Shown: positions 47,449-58,390 of the stretch, in pieces
Numbering within the stretch: the first letter of the stretch is position 1
Layout: each line of letters starts with the position of its first letter
DNA from: Erwinia sp. E602
Lineage (GTDB): Bacteria > Pseudomonadota > Gammaproteobacteria > Enterobacterales > Enterobacteriaceae
DNA: 64,000 nt
Assembly (NCBI RefSeq): GCF_018141005.1
Contig: NZ_CP046581.1
Span: 248,001-312,000 of the forward strand
Direction of reading: 5' to 3'
Program-made: the position numbers and the translations under genes
Notes under the pieces: model-generated
What the model saw: the letters and a program-made list of their open reading frames with translations, nothing else
What the model was told of the DNA's origin: nothing
Databases searched by the model: none

Positions 47449-50400
47449 ATGCCGCAGTTCTTTATTCATCGCCCTGTTTTTGCCTGGGTGGTGGCTCTTT
47501 TTATCGTCCTTTCCGGCGTCATCGCCATTCCGCAGCTTCCCGTGGCGCAGTATCCTTCGGTGGCCCCGCCGCAGCTTTCGGTGAGCGTCAGCTATCCGGG
47601 CGCTACGCCGGAAACGATGAATACCTCGGTCATCTCGCTGCTGGAACGCGATCTCTCCGGCGTGGAAAACCTGCTCTACTTTGAGTCCTCCAGCGATACG
47701 TCCGGCAGCGCCAGTATCTCCATCACCTTCCGTCCCGGTACCGATATCAAGCTGGCGCAGGTTGACGTACAGAACAAACTTAAAGAAGTGGAGTCGCGGC
47801 TGCCCGCTGCGGTGCGGCAGAATGGCCTCAGCGTCGAAGCGGCCAGCTCCGGATTTTTAATGCTGGTCGGCCTGAAGTCCCCCAACGGCAGCCATAGCGA
47901 GGCGGATCTCAGCGACTGGTTTGCCCGTAATGCCTCTGACGAGCTGAAGCGCGTGCCCGGCGTCGGAAAGGTACAGCTGTTCGGTGCCGAAAAGGCGATG
48001 CGGGTCTGGCTGGATCCGGACAAGCTGTTCCGTTATCGCCTGTCGGTTTCTGAGGTGATTGCCGCGCTGAGCGCGCAGAATGCGCTGATCTCACCCGGCC
48101 GGGTGGGGGATGAGCCGGCGGCGGCAGGGCAACGCGTCACCTATCCACTGAACGTGCGCGGGCAGCTGCATTCACTGGCGGAGTTCCGCAATATCACACT
48201 GAAAGCGCAGGCCAACGGCGCGCGGGTGCGCCTCGGCGACGTGGCCCGGGTGGAGCAGGGCCTGCAGAGCTATGCCTTTGCCATTCGCGAGAACGGCCAG
48301 CCGTCAACGGCAGCGGCCATACAGCTGTCGCCCGGTGCCAACGCGGTGAGCACCGCCGCCGGCGTGCGGGCGCGCCTGGCGGAGCTGAACGGCGTGCTGC
48401 CGGACGATATGGCGTTTTCGGTGCCCTTCGATACCGCGCCGTTCGTCAAACTGTCGATTGAAAAAGTGATCCACACCTTCCTGGAAGCAATGGTGCTGGT
48501 GTTCCTGGTGATGCTGCTGTTCCTGCAGAACCTGCGCTACACCTTTATTCCGGCCATCGTCGCGCCGGTGGCGCTGATGGGCACCTTCACCGTGATGCTG
48601 CTCAGCGGGTTTTCGATCAACGTGCTGACCATGTTTGGCATGGTGCTGGCGATTGGCATCATCGTCGATGACGCCATCGTGGTGGTGGAAAACGTCGAAC
48701 GGCTGATGGCGCAGCAGGGTCTGTCACCAAAGCAGGCCACGCAGCAGGCGATGCAGGAGATCACTCCGGCGATTATCGGTATTACCCTGGTACTGACCGC
48801 GGTGTTTATTCCGATGGCGTTTGCCAGCGGCTCGGTGGGGATTATCTACCGCCAGTTTACGCTGTCGATGGCGGTGTCGATCCTGATCTCAGCGTTTCTG
48901 GCGCTGACGCTGACGCCGGCACTGTGCGCCTCGCTTCTCAAACCGGTGAACGGACATCCTGATGAGAAGAAAGGCTTTTTTGGCGGCTTCAACCGTAGCT
49001 TTACCCGTCTGACGGCAGGCTATGAGTCCGGCCTGCGCGCCACGCTAAAGCGCGGTGGCCGGGTGCTGGCCTTATACGGCGTGCTGTGCGTGGTGCTGCT
49101 GTTTGCCTGGCGGGCGCTGCCCTCGGCGTTCCTGCCGGACGAGGATCAGGGCTACTTTATGACCTCCATCCAGCTGCCGTCGGACGCGACCCAGCAGCGC
49201 ACCCGTGAGGTGGTCGGCCATCTGGAATCGCTGGTCGCCGGGCGGCCGGGCACGGAGAGCAACCTGTCGATATTTGGCTTCAGCTTTTCCGGCTCCGGCC
49301 CGAATACCGCGATGGCGTTTACCACCCTCAGGGAGTGGGACCAGCGTCAGGGCGCGACCGCCGCCGGAGAAGCCGCTTACGTGCAGGAAGAGATGAGCAA
49401 GCAGCCTGACGCCACGGTGATGAGCCTGATGCCGCCGGCGATTGCGGAGATGGGCACCTCATCCGGCTTTACGCTGGCGCTTGAGGATCGTGCTGGCCAC
49501 GGCTACGCCGCGCTGATGGCGGCGGCGCAGCAGTTAACCGAACTGGCCAATCAGAGCGGCGTGGCGGCGTATGCCTACATCGACGGTCTGCCGGAAGGCG
49601 TCAGCGCCACGCTGGACGTGGATCGTGAAAAAGCCCGGGCGCTGGGCGTTTCCTTTGAGGAGATCAACCAGACGCTCTCCGCGGCGACCGGCTCTTACTA
49701 CGTTAACGACTACACCGATGACGGCCGCGTCCAGCAGGTGATCGTGCAGGCCGACGTGGCCTGGCGAATGCACCTGCAGGACGTACTGAAGCTGTACGTG
49801 AAGAACGCCAGCGGTGAGATGGTGCCGTTCCCCGCCTTCGCCAGCGCCGGCTGGACCCAGGCACCGCAGCAGTTAAACCGCTTTCAGGGCTATCCGGCGG
49901 TCAGTATTTCCGGCGGTGCGGCGGAGGGGGCTTCCAGCGGCGCGGCGATGGAGAAAATGGAGCAGCTGATGGCAGAACTGCCGAAAGGTTACCTGCTGGA
50001 GTGGACCGGCAGCTCGCTGCAGGAGCGCGACTCCGCCGCGCAGATGCCGCTGCTGGCCGCGCTGTCTGTCCTGGTGGTGTTTATGGTGCTGGCGGCGCTG
50101 TATGAGAGCTGGTCGGTGCCGGTGGCGGTGATGCTGGTGGTGCCAGCCGGACTGGCAGGCGCGCTGGCTGCCGTCTGGATCGCCGGGATGCCTAACGACG
50201 TGTTCTTTAAGGTGGGGGTGATTACGCTGATCGGCCTGTCCGCCAAAAACGCCATTCTGATCGTCGAATTCGCCCGGCAGCTGCACGCACAGGGTACGCC
50301 GCTGCTGGAGGCCACGGTAAAGGCCGCCCGCCTGCGCCTGCGGCCAATCCTGATGACCTCGCTGGCCTTTACGCTGGGCGTGGTGCCGCTGATGCTGGCA

Positions 50401-50547
50401 ACCGGTGCCAGCGAAAGCACCCAGCACGCCATCGGTACCGGGGTGTTTGGCGGGATGATCAGCGGTACGCTGCTGGCGATCTTCGTGGTACCGGTGCTGT
50501 TTATCGCGGTGACGAAGATGGCGGCGAAGCTGACCCGCCGGCGCTGA
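47449..50547 (+). CDS. RND efflux transporter (HAE1/AcrB type) without an adjacent adaptor
   Basis: The 1032-residue protein has 12 membrane segments. The proton relay includes the Asp pair in [19 protein letters not shown] and the Lys in [18 protein letters not shown]. The two periplasmic porter loops and the docking domains are full length. No periplasmic adaptor or TolC-type gene is next to it; it must borrow partners encoded elsewhere. It follows mipA and is likely under the divergent two-component system. Confidence 0.93.
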   Translation: MPQFFIHRPVFAWVVALFIVLSGVIAIPQLPVAQYPSVAPPQLSVSVSYPGATPETMNTSVISLLERDLSGVENLLYFESSSDTSGSASISITFRPGTDIKLAQVDVQNKLKEVESRLPAAVRQNGLSVEAASSGFLMLVGLKSPNGSHSEADLSDWFARNASDELKRVPGVGKVQLFGAEKAMRVWLDPDKLFRYRLSVSEVIAALSAQNALISPGRVGDEPAAAGQRVTYPLNVRGQLHSLAEFRNITLKAQANGARVRLGDVARVEQGLQSYAFAIRENGQPSTAAAIQLSPGANAVSTAAGVRARLAELNGVLPDDMAFSVPFDTAPFVKLSIEKVIHTFLEAMVLVFLVMLLFLQNLRYTFIPAIVAPVALMGTFTVMLLSGFSINVLTMFGMVLAIGIIVDDAIVVVENVERLMAQQGLSPKQATQQAMQEITPAIIGITLVLTAVFIPMAFASGSVGIIYRQFTLSMAVSILISAFLALTLTPALCASLLKPVNGHPDEKKGFFGGFNRSFTRLTAGYESGLRATLKRGGRVLALYGVLCVVLLFAWRALPSAFLPDEDQGYFMTSIQLPSDATQQRTREVVGHLESLVAGRPGTESNLSIFGFSFSGSGPNTAMAFTTLREWDQRQGATAAGEAAYVQEEMSKQPDATVMSLMPPAIAEMGTSSGFTLALEDRAGHGYAALMAAAQQLTELANQSGVAAYAYIDGLPEGVSATLDVDREKARALGVSFEEINQTLSAATGSYYVNDYTDDGRVQQVIVQADVAWRMHLQDVLKLYVKNASGEMVPFPAFASAGWTQAPQQLNRFQGYPAVSISGGAAEGASSGAAMEKMEQLMAELPKGYLLEWTGSSLQERDSAAQMPLLAALSVLVVFMVLAALYESWSVPVAVMLVVPAGLAGALAAVWIAGMPNDVFFKVGVITLIGLSAKNAILIVEFARQLHAQGTPLLEATVKAARLRLRPILMTSLAFTLGVVPLMLATGASESTQHAIGTGVFGGMISGTLLAIFVVPVLFIAVTKMAAKLTRRR

Positions 50548-50593
50548 ATTTGCTGCCTGCTGCGCTACGGCGGATAAAGGCGTAAACCTGCAC

Positions 50594-50617
50594 GGCGGCC
50601 ATACCGGAATGGCCGCC
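50594..50617. terminator. Hairpin between convergent RND and binding protein genes
   Basis: GGCGGCCAT-ACCGGA-ATGGCCGCC forms a 9-bp perfect stem between the two converging stops. There is no T run. Confidence 0.6.
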
Positions 50618-50630
50618 TGCGGATGAGGGT

Positions 50631-51554
50631 CTACTTCAGGTTTTTATCGCTAAACTCCTGCAGATTGGCCTGGGTAATGGTCTGATAAGGAACCCAGTTA
50701 TAGGCTTCGGTTTTCTTACCGGCCAGCATCGCCAGGGCAACGTCGACCGCGCCGATCGCCTGACCTTTGGCGTCCTGGAAGATGGTGACCGCCAGTTTGC
50801 CGTTTTTAACAAACTGCAGCGCGTCCGGCGTACCGTCAATCCCCGCCACCAGCACATCTTTCTTCTTCAGCTGGTCCAGCGCCATGATGGCACCGATCGC
50901 CATTTCATCGTTGTTGGCAACTATCGCGTCAATCTGGTTACCGTCCTGCAGCCAGGAGAGGGTTTTATCCACCGCTTCATTGCGCTGCCAGTTGGCGGTC
51001 TGCTTCTGCACCACCTTCATGCCCGGATGGGCGCTTACAAAATCTTCCACCGCTTTGGTGCGCTGACGCGCCTCTTCAGTCGACAGCGAGCCCATCAGGA
51101 TCGCCACATTACCCTTGTGGTTCATCCGCTGCGCCAGCGCCTCGATCTCCATTTTGCCGCTGACGGCGGAGTCAGAACCGACGTAGGCGACCTTACCGGT
51201 CAGCGCGGTTTCCGGCTTGCGGTTTACAAATACCAGCGGGATATTGGCCTTCTGCGCCGCCCTGATAATCGGCAGCACGCCCTGGGTATCCACCGGGTTG
51301 AGGATAATGGCGTCGGCTCCCTGATTGATAAAGTCGTCGACCTGCTGGATCTGTAGCGACACGTCCCCTTTGGCATCGGCGTACTGGCTCTTAACCCCTT
51401 TCTCGTTCAGTTGCTTCTCCATCTGGCTGCGCAGGATTGAGACAAAGTTGAGATCCAGATTGGCCAGCGCCACGCCGACCATATAGGTTTTTGCCTGGGC
51501 TGTGAATACGCTGAGGGCGCTTATGAGTATCAGTAACCACTTGAATTTTTTCAT
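50631..51554 (-). CDS. Sugar ABC transporter periplasmic binding protein (RbsB type), orphan
   Basis: The 307-residue protein has a signal peptide (LLILISALSVFTAQAK). The Peripla_BP_4 domain shows QVDDFINQGADAIILNPVD, VAYVGSDSAVSG, DAIVANNDEMAIGA and VLVAGIDGTPDAL. Ribose, galactose or polyol-type ligands are typical. No permease or ATPase gene accompanies it here. It diverges from a sugar isomerase gene across a region with three copies of a repressor-type palindrome. Confidence 0.88.
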   Translation of the reverse strand: MKKFKWLLILISALSVFTAQAKTYMVGVALANLDLNFVSILRSQMEKQLNEKGVKSQYADAKGDVSLQIQQVDDFINQGADAIILNPVDTQGVLPIIRAAQKANIPLVFVNRKPETALTGKVAYVGSDSAVSGKMEIEALAQRMNHKGNVAILMGSLSTEEARQRTKAVEDFVSAHPGMKVVQKQTANWQRNEAVDKTLSWLQDGNQIDAIVANNDEMAIGAIMALDQLKKKDVLVAGIDGTPDALQFVKNGKLAVTIFQDAKGQAIGAVDVALAMLAGKKTEAYNWVPYQTITQANLQEFSDKNLK

Positions 51555-51590
51555 TGTTATTTCCTGTCAGGTCAGTTGGTTTTGTTTTTA

Positions 51591-51604
51591 TGCACCCGGG
51601 TGCA
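51591..51604. promoter_or_regulatory. LacI-type operator palindrome 1
   Basis: TGCACCCGGGTGCA is a perfect 14-bp palindrome 37 bp upstream of the binding protein gene. Confidence 0.75.
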
Positions 51605-51746
51605 AGAAAAAATGAGAGCAGCCCGGATAATTAACATTACGTCGCATATGGCAACATGCTGTTAACCTGAATCTCTGCCATGATGGAAAATTAGTCAATT
51701 GGCCTCATTTCAGAAATAAAATCATGCTCACAGAATTGATTTAAAT

Positions 51747-51760
51747 CGCACCCGGTTGCA
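51747..51760. promoter_or_regulatory. LacI-type operator palindrome 2 (imperfect)
   Basis: CGCACCCGGTTGCA differs from the perfect copies at two positions and lies 24 bp (centre to centre) from palindrome 3. Confidence 0.65.
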
Positions 51761-51770
51761 AAATGCAGTT

Positions 51771-51784
51771 TGCACCCGGGTGCA
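51771..51784. promoter_or_regulatory. LacI-type operator palindrome 3
   Basis: This is a second exact copy of TGCACCCGGGTGCA, 180 bp from palindrome 1 and about 120 bp before the isomerase gene. Confidence 0.75.
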
Positions 51785-51905
51785 TCTGATCACATAATCG
51801 CCGCGCAGGTGCGTAATACGTGCCGGCACAGGCTTACTCAACCGCGGCCAGCCGCCCGGCGCGTCGTGGATGCGCTCAGCGGCTGGCCGGCATCAAGGAG
51901 CGAAC

Positions 51906-52733
51906 ATGAAGTTGTCTCTGCACGGCGTCTCTGTCTGGTACAGCAACGCCGTTACCCAGCTGCGGCTGGCGCGTGAAGCCGGATTTGACGGGCTGGAACT
52001 GCTGCCCGAACACCTGTACCGCTATCTGGAGAACGGCGGCAGCTATGCCCGCTTCCGCGAGCTGATGGCGGAAAATCAGGTTGAGATCACCTGCATCAAC
52101 GCGCTGAAACGCATTGGCCGCCACCGGCCGGAGGAGCGTGAGGCGCTGCTGCGTGAAGCCGCGCGCATCTGCGAAGCAGCGGTAGAGCTGCGCTGCCCGG
52201 TGGTGCAGATCATGGCGCTGACCGAGCTGGACCACCTGCCGGAAGCAGAACGCAACGCCATCCTGCGTGAAAATATCTGCGCGATCGCCGATATCGGTAA
52301 ACCCTTAGGGCTGAAGTTCCAGATCGAAGTGGTGGCGTTTACCGCCTTCAACTCGCTGCAGCAGGGGCTGGATATGATCGCCGCCTGCGGCCGCGACAAC
52401 GTCGGCCTGGTGGTTGACTTCTGGCACCTGCACGCGGGCGGTAACACCCGGCCGGAAGAGGTGGCGGCGATGGATGTTAATCTGATCTACGGCGTGCACT
52501 TTTGCGATGGCCGCGCGGCGCGTCCGGGCGAAGCCTGGGATGAGTGGGTGCAGCGCGACTACGCGCCGGGGCAGGGCGATGTGGATATTCCGGCCTGGCT
52601 GGCGGCGGTGCGGGAAACCGGCTATCGGGGCGGCTGGTGCCCGGAGCTGCTCAGCCCGCAGCACTGGGAGTGGGACCTCGCCGATATCGCGAAATCGTGC
52701 CGCGACAGCCTGCGGGAGTACGGGGTGCAGTAA
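51906..52733 (+). CDS. Sugar phosphate isomerase/epimerase (AP-endonuclease-2 TIM barrel)
   Basis: ATG 51906 lies behind AAGGAG. The 275-residue protein has metal-site candidates in FQIEVVAFTAF, LVVDFWHLHAGG, GVHFCDGRA and GGWCPELLS, as in tagatose/psicose epimerases and IolE/IolI-like enzymes. It diverges from a sugar-binding protein and shares its operator region. Substrate unknown. Confidence 0.82.
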   Translation: MKLSLHGVSVWYSNAVTQLRLAREAGFDGLELLPEHLYRYLENGGSYARFRELMAENQVEITCINALKRIGRHRPEEREALLREAARICEAAVELRCPVVQIMALTELDHLPEAERNAILRENICAIADIGKPLGLKFQIEVVAFTAFNSLQQGLDMIAACGRDNVGLVVDFWHLHAGGNTRPEEVAAMDVNLIYGVHFCDGRAARPGEAWDEWVQRDYAPGQGDVDIPAWLAAVRETGYRGGWCPELLSPQHWEWDLADIAKSCRDSLREYGVQ

Positions 52734-53064
52734 CCCCCGCGTCAGATGCCAGCTGCTACCCGCAAACGGCTTCACTCTCTGGCATTTGCGTTGCTGCTTT
52801 AAGGGCATAGCTTCATGGATTGGTGCCGGGTTCGGCCGCTGGCGACAGAACGCCGGGACGCCGTTAATTTTTTAAAGCCCAAAAACCGGCTTTAAAAAAT
52901 AATCCATCCATGGAGGCTCGGACGGCGCGTCCTTGCGCCGTACGCCCGGCTAACCTGCTCGCCAACGGCCTCCCTTGCTGGCACTTACGTTGCTGTTAAA
53001 GGCCGGGCTTTAGGCTCAGATTGATCGTCGGAGGAAGGTGTTGCGGCTAAGGATAGATTTTATA
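52734..53064. repeat. Gene-free stretch with imperfect direct and inverted repeats
   Basis: A roughly 40-bp direct repeat (52759-52800 and 52958-52999; about 80% identical, both containing CAACGGC- or AAACGGC-like starts and CGTTGCTG) flanks a perfect 13-bp inverted repeat (52867-52879/52888-52900). The latter is ATTTTTTAAAGCC with an 8-nt loop and can act as a terminator in either direction. No protein gene is evident. The layout resembles a degraded miniature element. Confidence 0.5.
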
Positions 53065-53112
53065 TGCTGAGTGCTGAGTGCTGAGTGCTGAGTGCTGAGT
53101 GCTGAGTGCTGG
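53065..53112. repeat. Heptanucleotide tandem repeat (TGCTGAG)x6
   Basis: Six perfect copies plus a partial seventh lie about 130 bp from the IS110 transposase gene. Confidence 0.95.
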
Positions 53113-53238
53113 ATTCAGTAAAGAGGTTTTATGGCAGCGACACAACAGTTAAAAGGCAATCGGGGGGGACATCCGGATAAGCGGACCGTCGGAGCACAGG
53201 GATGTGCGACGCCGAGCGTACAGCTACCGTCTTGAACG

Positions 53239-54225
53239 TCAACCCACTGCACCATAATTTTCATCGTAGCAGCGTTGATGTTTCAGCACCCCAAAGCACT
53301 GATGAACCAGCTTTCGCATCACCGCTCCGAGCGCCGACATCTTACATTTGCCCCCTGCCTGCAGCCGTTCGTAGAGGGCCTTCATTGGCTTGTTATACTT
53401 CACCGCAACCAGTGCGCCGATAAACAGTTTTGCCCGCAGGTGTGCGGGGCCGTTTTTCGACAGCCGGGCGCGATAGTGTACCGAGGTGCCTGAACGCTTC
53501 TCCTTAGGTACAAGACCAAACCAGGCCGCGGCCTGTTGGGCACTCTCAAAATCGTGGCTTTTCAGGGCGACCAGCATGTTCGGGCCGATCTGACGCCCCA
53601 CGCCTTTGATGGACGTGAGCAGATCCAGGTCACGCTTAAGGCCGGGATACCTGTTGATATGTTCATCAATGAGTTTTTCCACCGCGTTAAGTTCGCCGTA
53701 CAACACGGCTATCATCTTACGAACGGAGGTTTCAACCAGAGGAGAAGGGCGCGTTGACAGGATTTTTTCCAGCCGGTTTTCTTCCCGCATCGCATCCTTA
53801 AGCAGAGCATCCCGCCTGCTCAGTAGCGCCTTCAGCTCACTGATTTCTTTAGGAGGCGCGTTCCACGCTTCGGGCTTTCTCAGCTCACCGTAGCAGGCAA
53901 GAACAAACGCATCCACCCGGTCCGTTTTCGTCAGGATCCCCATGCCGTTAGCAAAGTTCCTCACGCGGGCCGGATTAGCGATAACCACTCTGACGCCCTG
54001 GTCGTAAAGGCCAAAGGCCAGATGTTCGTGATAGGTGCCCGTGGGTTCCAGAACGACCTGCAGGTCGGCCACGTTCACTTTCCTGGCCACAACCCATTCA
54101 AGAACGGCCGCTGCAACCCGGGGACCATTGCTCAGTACTTTCGTTTTCTTCCTGCCGTCGGGACCATCGGGCAGCAGGCAGAGGTCGATTTTACTTTTTC
54201 CAACGTCAATACCTAACTGGATCAT
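53239..54225 (-). CDS. IS110-family (DEDD/serine) transposase
   Basis: ATG 54225 lies 8 bases after GGAGA, giving 328 residues; ATG 54228 is equally possible. The N-terminal RuvC-like DEDD domain has LGIDVGKSKIDLCLL, VLEPTGTYHEHLA and KTDRVDAFVLA. The C-terminal Tnp20 domain has LLTSIKGVGRQIG, AAWFGLVPKEKRSGTSVHYRARLSKNGPAHLR with the conserved Ser, and MRKLVHQCFGVLKH. It looks intact. IS110 elements recombine without terminal inverted repeats and use an element-encoded bridge RNA. Confidence 0.93.
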   Translation of the reverse strand: MIQLGIDVGKSKIDLCLLPDGPDGRKKTKVLSNGPRVAAAVLEWVVARKVNVADLQVVLEPTGTYHEHLAFGLYDQGVRVVIANPARVRNFANGMGILTKTDRVDAFVLACYGELRKPEAWNAPPKEISELKALLSRRDALLKDAMREENRLEKILSTRPSPLVETSVRKMIAVLYGELNAVEKLIDEHINRYPGLKRDLDLLTSIKGVGRQIGPNMLVALKSHDFESAQQAAAWFGLVPKEKRSGTSVHYRARLSKNGPAHLRAKLFIGALVAVKYNKPMKALYERLQAGGKCKMSALGAVMRKLVHQCFGVLKHQRCYDENYGAVG

Positions 54226-54228
54226 CAT

Positions 54229-54420
54229 GCGTCTCCTTTCACATATAACCATCACGCCCATTATCCTTGTGCATGCGGAGTCAGTGCTCCCGGCAACCGT
54301 TCAAAGTCTGTTCTGGCGTGAAAGGTGAAGCAGGGGATTTATGCTGTACGACAAGGTCATAACCTTATGGATGTATCAAATTCACCCTGTTTCAGATGGT
54401 GGTAGCTAACCACCACCCAC
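54229..54420 (-). ncRNA. Candidate IS110 left end with bridge RNA
   Basis: In IS110-group elements the non-coding left end upstream of the transposase encodes the bridge RNA. This about 190-bp stretch has no gene and contains the hairpin GGTGGT-AGCTA-ACCACC near 54399-54415. RNA ends and guide loops could not be assigned by eye. Confidence 0.35.
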
Positions 54421-54480
54421 TACAAGATTCAAGATACAAGGGACGTATTTACAGCGTGTCCGCGTTCCGGATGTCCCCCC

Positions 54481-54610
54481 CGATAAGCCGGGCACCAATC
54501 CTAAAGCGACCCGGCCCCGAAGCCATACCCCGATAAGCCGGGCACCAATCCTAAAGCGACCCGGCCCCGAAGCCACACCCCGATAAGCCGGGCGCCAACC
54601 CCACAGCGAC
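54481..54610. repeat. 50-bp tandem repeat, 2.6 copies
   Basis: Units start at 54481, 54531 and 54581, each with CGATAAGCCGGGC. The first two are nearly identical; the third fades out at the stop codon of the GH1 gene. Confidence 0.95.
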
Positions 54611-56569
<1,959 letters not shown>

Positions 56570-57310
56570 ATGATCGATCTGCAGCGGGTCAGGGAGTTCA
56601 ACAACACCGACCTCAAAGTCTATGACTATCTGATTAAAAATTACGCCACGCTCGGCTATATGACCATCCGCGAGTTCGCCGCCGCCTGCGACGTCTCCAC
56701 CACCACCATCCTGCGTTTCTGCCACAAGGTGGGCTACAAAAACTACAGCGATTTTAAGCGGGGGTTAAAGGCTTATCTGGACACGCATCCGCAGGGCAGC
56801 GCGGTGGACCTCGCGCAGGAAGCGCGGGGCTTTTTCACCCTGATCAACAACGACGAGATGGATCGCGCCATCGCCAGCTGCGCGGAGAAAATCAAAAGCA
56901 AAAAGAACATCGTCTTCGTCGGCACCGGTATCTCCGGCATTATGGCCAAGTACGGCGCGCGCTATCTCTCCAGCACCGGAAAAATGTGTTTTTACATCGA
57001 CGATGCCACCTTTCCGGTGTCGGCCTCGGCGTGGCAGGGGGATATTGCGCTGGTGCTGTCGGTCTCCGGGGAGTCCCCGCCGACGCTGGAGATCGCCGCT
57101 AAGCTGAAAAGCTCCGGCTGTGAAGTGATTGCCATCACCAGCGATATCCGCTCGCCGCTGGCGCAGATGGCCGACTCGCAGCTCTGTTACTTTATGAAGC
57201 AGACGCGCATTGAAGAGGTGATCAACATCACCAGCCAGATGCCGGTGATCTATATTATTGAATCGCTGAGTAAAGCGGTGATGAGCCAGCCGGTGACATC
57301 GCTACCCTGA
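56570..57310 (+). CDS. RpiR/MurR-family transcriptional regulator with SIS domain
   Basis: The 246-residue protein has an HTH_6 domain (YMTIREFAAACDVSTTTILRFCHKVGYKNYSDFKRGLK) and a SIS sugar-phosphate-binding domain (IVFVGTGISGIMAKYGARYLSSTGK, DIALVLSVSGESPPTLEIAAKLKSSG). It starts behind GGGAGCAG. It likely senses a phosphorylated beta-glucoside or its product and controls the divergent GH1 gene. Confidence 0.9.
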   Translation: MIDLQRVREFNNTDLKVYDYLIKNYATLGYMTIREFAAACDVSTTTILRFCHKVGYKNYSDFKRGLKAYLDTHPQGSAVDLAQEARGFFTLINNDEMDRAIASCAEKIKSKKNIVFVGTGISGIMAKYGARYLSSTGKMCFYIDDATFPVSASAWQGDIALVLSVSGESPPTLEIAAKLKSSGCEVIAITSDIRSPLAQMADSQLCYFMKQTRIEEVINITSQMPVIYIIESLSKAVMSQPVTSLP

Positions 57311-57489
57311 ACCGCACAGCCAGAAAGCCCGGCGTAACCCGTGATAGCCAGGGCCCCGCGCCGCCGGTCAGACCAGCGCAGTAAAAACCAGCGAGTGGCT
57401 GATGACTTGCTTAGTCAACCCGCTGGCTGGTGCAGAAACTGCGCACTGGCCGGGCGGCGTTTCCTGTACTGACCGGCCAGCGAAAAACA

Positions 57490-58344
57490 TCAGCCCTTCA
57501 GCGCGGCCTTAATCACCTCAGCATAGGGCGTGGTTGGCCGGCCGATCAGCCCGCTCAGCGTGCGGCTGTCGTCAAACAGCCCGCCCTGTGCTGCGCCGGC
57601 GTCAGAGTCGGCCAGCATCTCCGCCAGGCCGTCCGGCAGCCCGGCGCCTTTCAGCGCGGCGGCAAACTCGGCCTGCGGCAGATTGACATAGTCGACCTGC
57701 TCGCCGGACTGGCGGGCGATCTCCGCGCTAAAATCGGCCAGCTGGTAGCTGTCGTCACCGGCCAGTTCGTACACCTTACCGCCCTGGCCGTCGCGCACCA
57801 GCACTTCCGCCGCCGCCTCGGCGTAATCCACTCGTGCCGCAGAGGCAATGCGTCCTTCACCGACCGCGCCGATAAAGGCGTGATGCGCCAGCGCCGGCGC
57901 AATGCTGGCGGCGTAGTTTTCCGTGTACCAGCCGTTGCGCAGCAGCGCAAACGGAATACCGGACGCCCTGAGCTGTGCTTCGGTGGCGCGGTGCTCGACG
58001 CCCAGGCCCAGCGGGGTGGTGTCTGCCCGCAGCAGGCTGGTGTAGGCAATAAAGTCGACGCCTGCCGTTCTGGCGGCGTCGATCACCGCCTGGTGCTGCG
58101 CGACGCGCTGGCCGACTTCGCTGGAGGAGATCAGCAGCAGCTTGCTGACGCCGGTCAGGGCGCCGGCCAGCGTGTCCGGCCGGTTATAGTCGGCCACGCG
58201 CAGCGTCACGCCCTGTGCCTGCAGGTCAGCGGCTTTTTCCGGCGAGCGGACTAAGGCAATGATTTCAGCGGCAGGGATTTTTTTCAGTAAGGCATCAATC
58301 ACCAGACGGCCCAGCTGGCCGGTGGCACCGGTAATCGCAATCAT
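57490..58344 (-). CDS. qorB: NAD(P)H:quinone oxidoreductase QorB (NmrA-like)
   Basis: The 284-residue protein has the Rossmann motif MIAITGATGQLGRLVIDAL and the NmrA-type blocks GVDFIAYTSLLRADTTPLGL and LRNGWYTENYA, as in E. coli QorB (YtfG). It diverges from an HxlR-type regulator across a 101-bp gap with nested palindromes, the same arrangement as ytfG-ytfH in E. coli. It reduces quinones and may protect against redox stress. Confidence 0.92.
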   Translation of the reverse strand: MIAITGATGQLGRLVIDALLKKIPAAEIIALVRSPEKAADLQAQGVTLRVADYNRPDTLAGALTGVSKLLLISSSEVGQRVAQHQAVIDAARTAGVDFIAYTSLLRADTTPLGLGVEHRATEAQLRASGIPFALLRNGWYTENYAASIAPALAHHAFIGAVGEGRIASAARVDYAEAAAEVLVRDGQGGKVYELAGDDSYQLADFSAEIARQSGEQVDYVNLPQAEFAAALKGAGLPDGLAEMLADSDAGAAQGGLFDDSRTLSGLIGRPTTPYAEVIKAALKG

Positions 58345-58390
58345 CGTTCTCTCCTTCAGTTTTAACTGGTGTGGAAAGAGTGTGGACGAT

